A stretch of DNA of 64,000 nt from Riptortus pedestris. Taxonomy: Eukaryota > Arthropoda > Insecta > Hemiptera > Alydidae. This document shows, piece by piece, positions 56,811 to 64,000 of the stretch. The notes under the pieces are model-generated. The model was not told where the DNA came from and ran no database searches. It was given only the letters and a program-made list of their open reading frames with translations. The stretch covers positions 202,912,501 to 202,976,500 of the forward strand of contig CM032228.1 in NCBI GenBank assembly GCA_019009955.1, given 5' to 3'. Each line of letters opens with the position of its first letter. The first letter of the stretch is position 1. A program made the position numbers and the translations under genes.

Positions 56811-57136
56811 TATATATAAATATATGCTTGTCTGTTACCGCTCTTGCAGTCGCAATTTTAGTATAGCCGTTAACAAGAGTTTGGTGTAAAACTGAAGATC
56901 AAGTTCGTTAACGGATGAAATCAGCCCGGAGGATCTTATTAAACTATTGATGATCTATTTTCGAATAATGTAAATGTTCTACTTATCGGCACATTCTTGT
57001 ATTACAGCTTTCAAGAAACCCTCTCTTCTACTCGGGTGAATTTTACTTAGAAATAGAGAACAAATGGTGAGATAAGGTCACTAGGTCGTAACTTCACGTG
57101 GGGGATATAGTTTATGCAGCCCCTGCGTAACGGACG
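56811..57136 (-). mobile_element. Stem-loop element, 5' two-thirds, first of tandem pair
   Basis: (TA)n remnant, 'gtctgttaccgctcttgcag', 'gatcaagttcgttaacgg', the third-sub-type middle, and the 5' hairpin 'gcagcccctgcgtaacggacg'. The 5' end joins directly to the 3' end of the next copy. Confidence 0.8.
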
Positions 57137-57186
57137 TTTAGCAGATTATCCTTAAGGGAAATCAGCTATTGAGGTTGTACTCATGT
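57137..57186 (-). mobile_element. Stem-loop element 3' end, second of tandem pair
   Basis: 'tttagcagattatccttaag' with the palindrome and 'gaggttgtactcatg', starting immediately where the previous copy's 5' end stops. The junction is head to tail with no spacer. Confidence 0.8.
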
Positions 57187-57847
57187 TTATCAACTAGTGG
57201 CATCAAAATGAAAAGTTATGCTCGTCCTTAATCAACATCCAATGATGTTAAACAATACTGAACCTTATAAATTTTTTAAAGAACTGGCCCCATTATAAGA
57301 AAATGACTAATGAATACCCTTTAAAGAATTATCTTACATAATGAAATCTAAAAGCAACAATTTCTCTCTAGTTTTTACGCAGCCCAAACTCCAAGGGGTT
57401 AAAACAAGAGGGATGTCTGATTAACGAAAGAGGATAAGGGAAAATCCTTTGTTCATTATAAAGGGAAATGAGAAGGTATAAAATTAGAGAGAGAGAAGAG
57501 CCGGGAAGAAAGGCTCTGCTCCAGACAAGAGGTGCGGGTAGGGCCGTCCAATTAGCTCCGATACAGGGACAAAGAATTCCCACCATTACACTAGCTCCTT
57601 GTCTTACAATCCTAATCCACTTGGAGTGCAGATACTCTACAACTCCAACGGAATGGTGCCTCCGCACTTCGTCGATTGCTGAAGATATTTGACCTAAATT
57701 GCTTCTCTGTCTAGTAAGGAAATTAACTAAGTTCTCAAAACTTCAATAAGGGAAATACTCAATTTGCAGACGAATAGACTACAATTCAAAGAAGAACAAA
57801 GTATTTTGTAAATACAAGAATGAATAATTAAAAAAACAAAACTGTTC
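57187..57847. other. No recognised gene; GC-richer stretch at 57440-57680
   Basis: The stretch is open in opposite strands (57368-57667 minus, 57468-57692 plus) but has no recognisable domain. Possibly regulatory. Confidence 0.3.
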
Positions 57848-58100
57848 CAACGTATAATAATGGAGATATTTGACTTATCGAAATTACCCCTCTAACCCAC
57901 CTTTCCTCCCCCGGTCTGATTTGAGCCGAACATGATCTTTAGTTTTACACAAAATGCTTATTATCTCGAGTTTGGTATCGATAAACAAAAAACGCTAGAG
58001 TGGTAAAAGACAAATACATATAATTTTAAATGGACCTCATTTTCGTCATCTTCTGGGTAGAATCCATGGAAAATTGAAGAATTTTTCGAAAATCACATCA
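57848..58100 (+). mobile_element. Stem-loop element, middle part
   Basis: 'cgtataataatggagatattt', 'gatttgagccgaac', 'ggacctcattttcgtcatc' and 'ttcgaaaatcacatcat'; both ends missing. Confidence 0.7.
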
Positions 58101-58812
58101 TCTCAACAACAACAAAAAAAATAATCTCAACACTTAAAGCAATTAAATTTACTGATTTTAACATGATTTCTGTAATTGAAATCTAGGGATGTTAAATAAT
58201 ACAGTGCTAGTTACAATTGAAACTTTCTAGTCACAAAATGAGTCTATAAAACAAAACAATATTGCTACTGTGAAATGAAACATATTGTTGTTTCAATAAA
58301 AAAAAACCTCGATATTTATTTAAATTTCAACCTCAACGATGACATCAATCAATTACTAGTTAAAATAATTTTTTATTCAATAAAGTATTCTTTGTAGGCT
58401 GTCTTACAAAAATATGACAAAGATAAAAATAAGAATTATGGATATTACAATATTTTTAGGTACTAGAGTAAATTATTTGTAGTCACAGCGAACGTGAAGA
58501 TGGTCAATGAAACAACATTACATATTGATCAAATGACATTGGCGAGTAAATGGGTATTATTCTACAGTACAAATGTGTCGAAAGGTAACAGGTACGTAAC
58601 AGCATAAATGCATATAATGGAATTCTGAAGGACAAATTCAAATTACAATAGAAGATTTGTAAATTGTTACCAATTTTTTATAGCGTCTTCAATTTCCATC
58701 ATATAATTAAATACTTCTTTATCATTAACAACGCAAGAGTAGATATACATTATAAATCTACAAATTGAGGGTAAAGAAATATATTAATATCTGGGAGTCT
58801 TTATCAAGAAGG
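58101..58812. other. AT-rich DNA, no gene recognised
   Basis: Nothing supportable. Confidence 0.4.
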
Positions 58813-59444
58813 AAAAGTCCGTCACGCAGGGACTGCGTAATCTAAGCAGATTTTCCACGTAAAGTTATACAATAGAGAAATCTGCATTCGAGTGCCGAAC
58901 AGTTACGGAAACGGCCGAACTAGCTTTGGCGGGAAGCGACCATAGCACGTCCGTTACACTTAATAAAAATGCAAATATCTCGGTTAATATTCAAGATATA
59001 GAATATATGTATATAGCAATATGTGTAGTGCATTTAATTTCCAATAAGATTGATTCTATACACTTTCTCGAACCGACGTATAGTAACGGAGATATTTCGA
59101 ATTTTCGAAATTTCCCCCTCTAAACCCCCCCCTCCCACTGGTCCAATTTCAGCCATTAACGAACTTGATCTTTCTTTTTACATAAAACGATTAAATACCG
59201 AGTTTAGTGACGATTAAACTAAAATTGCGACAGCTAGAGCGGTAACAGACAAATATATATATATATTATATATATTATATATTTATATTAAAAATATATA
59301 TATATAATATTATATATATTGAACGGATATATATATTCGTCATCTATATAGGTAGGATTGATGGACATTTGAAGAAAAATTTCGAAAACCGCTTCATGAG
59401 TACGACCTCAATAGCTGATTTCCCTTAAGGGTAATCTGTTAAAA
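58813..59444 (+). mobile_element. Stem-loop (HINE-like) element, full-length type I
   Basis: AAAAGTCCGTCACGCAGGGA 5' end, 'taagcagattttccacg' subterminal, type I block, common half, an AT-rich core with nested TATATA (59252-59335), 'catgagtacgacctcaatag', a palindrome with one mismatch and the TTAAAA end. The 65-codon frame at 58926-59123 is an artefact. Confidence 0.88.
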
Positions 59445-59689
59445 TGTATACTATCCCGCAGGAAGGAAATTATACTCTTTTACAAACACGCAGAAATTCA
59501 CTAAACAATATCTGATTTCGCTAACACAAAAACCCTCTAGTCCTAAGAAAGAGTTTGTTCAGTGGGTTTCAAAGAGAGTCCTCAAAACATTTATGCATTA
59601 ACAGACACGAGACTCATTAATATTTTTCTGATAAACTTTATCGAATTATTCATCGCAATAATCAGGCAAAGTAATTAACTAACTACCAT

Positions 59690-60350
59690 GCGAGCACCTG
59701 GGAACTGATCATTCTCCATGAGGTCTCCAAAGAAGACATCCGACCACCTCTACACCAGCCTGTCCATCCTCTTTGCTCCAACTGCTATATCATTTAACAT
59801 TTTTCTGCCCAGCCACTGGGCTGCAATCCACCGACGTACACTAACCAGCGAAATCTTCCTTTGTAAATAGCACAGAATAATACATCAGGTTCATCATACA
59901 ATTCAATAATAAGGTCAGCGTTTCTTCAGAGCCCCTTCTGAGATGCGCACTCACAGCTCCATAAATCTTTATCCCGGCTTGTCTGCCAGACCAGTAGGAC
60001 ATTCATGTTTTCCTTGGCGAAAATTCGCCATAAATAAATGTAGTGAAGGTGACGATGAATCTCCTTGTCTTAAGCCAGTGATAACCCTAAAAGCCTAGGG
60101 ACAATAGTTTCCCGTCTGGGCCGGAGATTTTGTACTCTTCTAGAGATAGGAAAAAATCCTCGTTCTCATCTCATCTGGTGACGCAGCTCCTCAAATTCTG
60201 AAGAATGCTTTGGGATATCCAATGGAGCACTAACAGCCCGATTCCAATATTAACCGTACCCTTGAAGCACTGGCTCTTGAGGCACTCCTATCTTTGATTA
60301 ATTAGGTAATACTCAGTGAAATAGGCTGTCACTCATCTAGGAAGACTTCA
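59690..60350 (-). pseudogene. Non-LTR retrotransposon reverse-transcriptase remnant
   Basis: On the minus strand near 60053-60078 the reading 'VITGLRQGDSSSPSLHLF' matches the reverse-transcriptase motif G-x-x-Q-G-x-x-x-S-P that precedes the catalytic YxDD box. Upstream (60120-60240) there is readable 'EYKISGPDGKLL'-like sequence. Several stops and frame changes interrupt the rest, and I cannot find an intact YxDD downstream (59700-60000). The stretch is GC-richer than its surroundings, as expected of old coding DNA. Clade cannot be told. Confidence 0.6.
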
Positions 60351-61090
60351 GACCAGCTTCTAGGAAGATTCTCAGCTTTTATTTAGGCTCGCCAGGGCTT
60401 GAAGCAGCTTACGCACCTTCTCATTAAAATAATTATATAGTTGAACATTTTGCCATCCAATTATAAGCAATTCAACCATCGGATACTGTAGGACGACATA
60501 CGACATTCAAAACATATGATGATGTGTTACTATTTATTGGTTAGGCTACTCGTCCATCTGTCCTTGTAAATAGGAAAGTCCTAGTGGTTCATGAACAGTG
60601 TACGGCCACAAGGATATGCAGTTAATTCCCCTTGCCTTCTCGACCATGAGACTAGAAGAAAACCAAAGGCTTATTAATGTAAGACACAGGCTGGCAGGAT
60701 TGAGGAAAATTTTAATGTTCATCCAGAAGACCGCTACTTTTGGAATCAGGGAGGAATTTGACAAACGATAATATTCAATATTGCCACTAAAAATAAGATA
60801 GCAATGAATTAGAGAAGATGCAACAGAATCTCAGGATGGCAATGATGAGAGATAAGGGATTTTGATTGAAATCAAAGTAAGTACATTATTAGTACTAAAA
60901 GTAGCGTAAATATTGACTCAGAAAAGAGATTCGTCCCTGATTTCGGAAGAGAGAACTTCTTCTTCCAAGTGCGGGGTTAATGCTGAGACTAAATGGACAT
61001 TCTAATGACTATACTTGCCTACGAAAGTCCATCGCCTTTGAAACATGATCGAACTCATAAAGCCAATCAAATGGCGGCATAAATTCATTA
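60351..61090. other. No recognised gene
   Basis: May include more of the RT remnant up to about 60430; otherwise unassigned. Confidence 0.3.
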
Positions 61091-61106
61091 ATGACTCGTT
61101 AGAGAA

Positions 61107-61465
61107 ATGAAATGTGTACTGGGGGAAGTAGGCGTGACCTTAGCCTGCTCATACGGTATTCAGGAGCGTACGGCGGTAGTTTCTCTTGGCAGAATCAGAT
61201 CCGGAGATACGAAGGGAATTACGAAGCGAAGCAAGCCAATAGAGGATTGGAAGTGGATTTGGGGAGTAGTAACCCCAAGGGAGGCGGAGGATGGCTCCCA
61301 GCATATCTTGAGGGCTCCTCTTACCGACCGATTCAACTCAGGTCCAAATTGCATCCAGTCACCCTTCACATGGAACATTCCCTACAGCTAAAAGCTCTCT
61401 TACAGCCAATAATATTCGGCATCTGTCAGGACTTTCCAAAATCCGCTGCGATTCAATTTTTATAG
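61107..61465 (+). other. GC-richer stretch open in several frames, candidate exon
   Basis: Two plus frames (61107-61391, 61112-61465) and one minus frame are open at once, which GC-richer, stop-poor DNA allows. The 61112 frame is rich in Gly, Tyr and Ser ('YSGAYGGSFSWQNQ') and looks more protein-like than others in the window. No domain is recognised and I cannot fix splice sites. Confidence 0.3.
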
Positions 61466-61947
61466 GTTTTATATCAAATGGATACACCTAAAGATATTTC
61501 TTAAAACAATGGAAGGGAAGGTGGAAAAAAAAAATCAAAAGATTTATAGACTAAGGGAAGTCAAATTTTACATTCGCCTTATTCCGAAGTTTTAGCCAAA
61601 CTTTTTTTTTTAAGATTATGGAGAATATAAGAATATGAATATTTTTCCAAGTACCCTCACATGCGCGGTTTGCCTAGAAACTGCTTCCTACAAGTTTTAC
61701 TACCGCATTATAAATGATACTTCGTATTTCGGTATAAAGGTTTACTTGCCCATCAGCCGTCACATTACTAACATTTTCAGAACCACAAAGTTCGTCATAA
61801 CAAATGTGCTCAATGAGCAGAGAGCTAAATCCACAAAAATCTACGCCATTACTTAAATATGTTTAATAGAAACTTACAGAGGAAACCAAAATATCAAAAT
61901 AATTTCCTTCCCTTATTTTTTTTTATGAAACCTTGGCTTGAATTCGT
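61466..61947. other. AT-rich DNA, no gene recognised
   Basis: Frame 61635-61856 carries no recognised motif. Confidence 0.35.
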
Positions 61948-62530
61948 TATATAAAAATGAATGTTTGTGTGTATGTCCTTTATAGGCTCGTAAACGGCTG
62001 AACCGAATTTTATGAAACTTGGAATGTATATTACTACTAACTCAGGCTACGTTTCAGGCTATATTAATATTCTCTGAGAATAACAGGAAAGGGGGTTATA
62101 AGGGAGGCCTGAAATTGAAAATAGCGATATTTCGTATCCTATTGGTTTTTCGGCAAATATGCACATAGCAAAAGTTGTTTATTTTGTTATTTAGAGTAAC
62201 TTTTGTTGTATGCCGAAGCATAAATGAGTTATACGCTAAAAATAATAGTGGGAGTCAACAATTTTATATGGCACAAAAGACTCAACCGAATTAAACGAAA
62301 CTCCATATGTGATTTGGTATTAACACCTCCCTGATTATAATTTTCTCGTATAACGAAGTATAAATGAGGTATACATGAAAAAACTAAAGAAGGGGTCAAC
62401 AATGTTATAGGACTCGAAAGAGTAAATCGAAATCAACGAAACTCCCTTTTTTGGACTATAAGCTATATTAACATTTTTAGGAACAAACAGGAGTGGGTTT
62501 GTTAGGGAGCCATGAAATGAAAAATTGTCA
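61948..62530 (+). mobile_element. Helitron-like repeat, longer piece with internal duplication
   Basis: Begins 'tatataaaaatgaatgtttg' and continues with 'ctcgtaaacggctgaacc', 'aaaatagcgatatttcgt' and 'aaaagttgtttattttgtta', the last two shared with 13230-13310. The module '...cgaagtataaatgag(g/t)tata' recurs at 62213 and 62353, each followed by a 'gtcaacaat(g/t)tt' and 'cgaaactcc' phrase, so about 140 bp is tandemly repeated. No Helitron end is identified. Confidence 0.5.
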
Positions 62531-64000
62531 TTTGCTCTTGACATTCACGTCGACAAGCGGAGAAGAAGCTCCTCTCCACCTGGAGTTGATTAAAAAAATG
62601 TCACATCACTCAGGCCTGGTGGTAAGGACGGTATAACATATATTACCAACTGCATTGTACACAGATTGTAATTTTCTTAATAAAACAAATTTCATAAAAC
62701 GGCATTCATAAAAAAATAATATAACATGTTTACTTAAGATTCGACGTACTAATTAAATAGACAGGTTTCCTTTTTTTTTTTAATATAAATATAAATGAGA
62801 AAACCAACAATGACAGGATGCTCATAATTGTTGGAGGCTACAAAGGACGATGCCTCCGATCAAGGTTGTTTGCCATGTAGGAGCCTTCTCACTTATAATG
62901 TTTATTACGTACGAAACCGCCTTGTTCGTGAGTTCGTAAATGGTACAAAACTTTTTTTTAAATATAGACGAGGTCGCCAACTTTTTTTTTGTTTTACAAG
63001 TAACCAAAATTACTATTTACTGAAAGTAGTAGGTGTAGCCTAGTGTTTGAGAAAAGTTGGACAAGTTAAAATCATAAACCTTTTGTAGAAATAAATTAAC
63101 ACTTTATGAAGGATAATAGTGCTCTTTTAGACCCAAGAAAAACTACGAGCAATTAGAAAAAAAATTAGTAGACTCTGCACCACAAACAATCAATTACACA
63201 TTTCTTATAACAATATTATACAAATCTGAAATGGGCAAAACATGACTTCCCTGTACTTTTATTCAATTAATAAAATGTTTTGATGCACTCCATTTAAATG
63301 TATTACATTAGTTCATACTTACGTTTTAATGCATTGGATCAAAAATATAGCATAGTAGCATGGGATACAAGAAGTCGACTTTTTTATGATAATGATTTTC
63401 TTCTTTAACACTAATATGAACTGACAAGTTTTTTTGTTTGTCATCCTCTCAACCCCCCCCCCTTATGCCCGTTGGTTGATTTTGATCAAAAGAAGAGGTT
63501 CACAAATAGATGTTACAAAAATCCTAAATATGATATTGGAACAATGTAAACCTACTCGTTTTTTACTTTTGTGAAAAACGTACGTACAGAGATTAATAAA
63601 GTGGATTAAAGGAGGGCCAAAACGAATAGTTCCTTTGAACTCAAAAAACCTAAATTTTTCTTGGTTACAACACTTTTATCTCTTAATACAAGAATTAAAA
63701 AAAGAAATTTCCATATCTATATATTCCATAAGCCGCGAGTCGCCCGGTGGTTGTTGTCCAGGCAACATTGCTTTAACCAGCAGGCACTGACGATGGAGCG
63801 CTGACTCCGAAAGTGCACTTCGCATAAAATTAAAATCAATAGTAGAGGACAAGACCATTTTATTGATCCTTATCAATTGGTTCATCTACCATCCAGCATA
63901 TTCCAGAGATACCACATAAACTGATATAAACATTCATTCATTTTAACATATACTGAAATAAAACTACAACAAAAATTAATATATTTAAATTTTAAATGAA
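62531..64000. other. AT-rich DNA, no gene recognised
   Basis: Frames at 62822-63007, 62828-63043 and 63676-63885 show no domain. No repeat family from the window detected. Confidence 0.4.

Noticed and set aside
1..64000. CRISPR array
   Set aside because: Repeats are dispersed, of differing length and orientation, with no regular spacing.

Overview
This window is repeat-rich, AT-rich eukaryotic DNA, most likely from an arthropod and probably an insect. The reasons are a mariner of the type found in insects, an arthropod-style Ty3/gypsy gag preceded by a tRNA-Trp primer-binding site, remains of non-LTR retrotransposons, Helitron-like elements, a tRNA-derived SINE and long (TA)n tracts. No host protein-coding gene can be supported from sequence alone. 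There are no rRNA genes, no CRISPR array and no bacterial-style operons. The sequence looks like a large intergenic or intronic region with scattered GC-richer single-copy islands that may be regulatory or hidden exons.

The bulk of what can be read is mobile DNA. (1) A non-autonomous family with about 27 pieces on both strands. Its full copies are 580-670 bp. It has a fixed 5' end, a (TA)n core and a 3' palindrome ending GCTAAAA; the architecture resembles Helentron-associated elements (HINE/DINE-1 type). (2) A tRNA-derived SINE of about 220 bp with about 15 pieces, four of them with exact 11-15 bp target-site duplications. (3) Short Helitron-like pieces, one ending hairpin-CTAG|T. (4) A solo LTR at 3915-4501 with perfect 7-bp terminal inverted repeats and a 4-bp duplication. 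(5) A broken gypsy gag at 26316-27093. (6) A nearly full-length but broken mariner at 45158-46443. (7) Three non-LTR retrotransposon remnants (near 12.5, 47.0-47.6 and 59.7-60.4 kb). (8) A 589-bp element with 225-bp inverted arms (56222-56810).

The most unusual find is a pair of fold-back elements, 8491-8712 and 27699-27968. Each is flanked by an exact 12-bp direct repeat. They share a 27-nt head placed identically after the duplication and similar outer hairpin sequence, but the inner hairpin arms are different. They look like one family that I cannot assign to a known class.

Layout: 0-8 kb holds fragments, the solo LTR and an in-frame tandem duplication at 6.8-7.1 kb. 8-9 kb holds two SINEs around fold-back 1. 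10.6-13.7 kb is a dense nest of stem-loop elements, a LINE scrap and a Helitron-like piece. 15-25 kb holds SINEs, two full stem-loop elements and microsatellites. 26-28 kb holds gag and fold-back 2. 30.7-40.8 kb holds stem-loop elements and clustered SINEs. 42.7-44.4 kb holds a diverged repeat pair. 45-47.6 kb holds mariner and a LINE tail. 48-54 kb holds SINEs and fragments. 55.6-59.4 kb holds the long-inverted-repeat element and a head-to-tail pair of stem-loop elements. 59.7-62.5 kb holds an RT remnant, a GC-richer open stretch and Helitron-like sequence.
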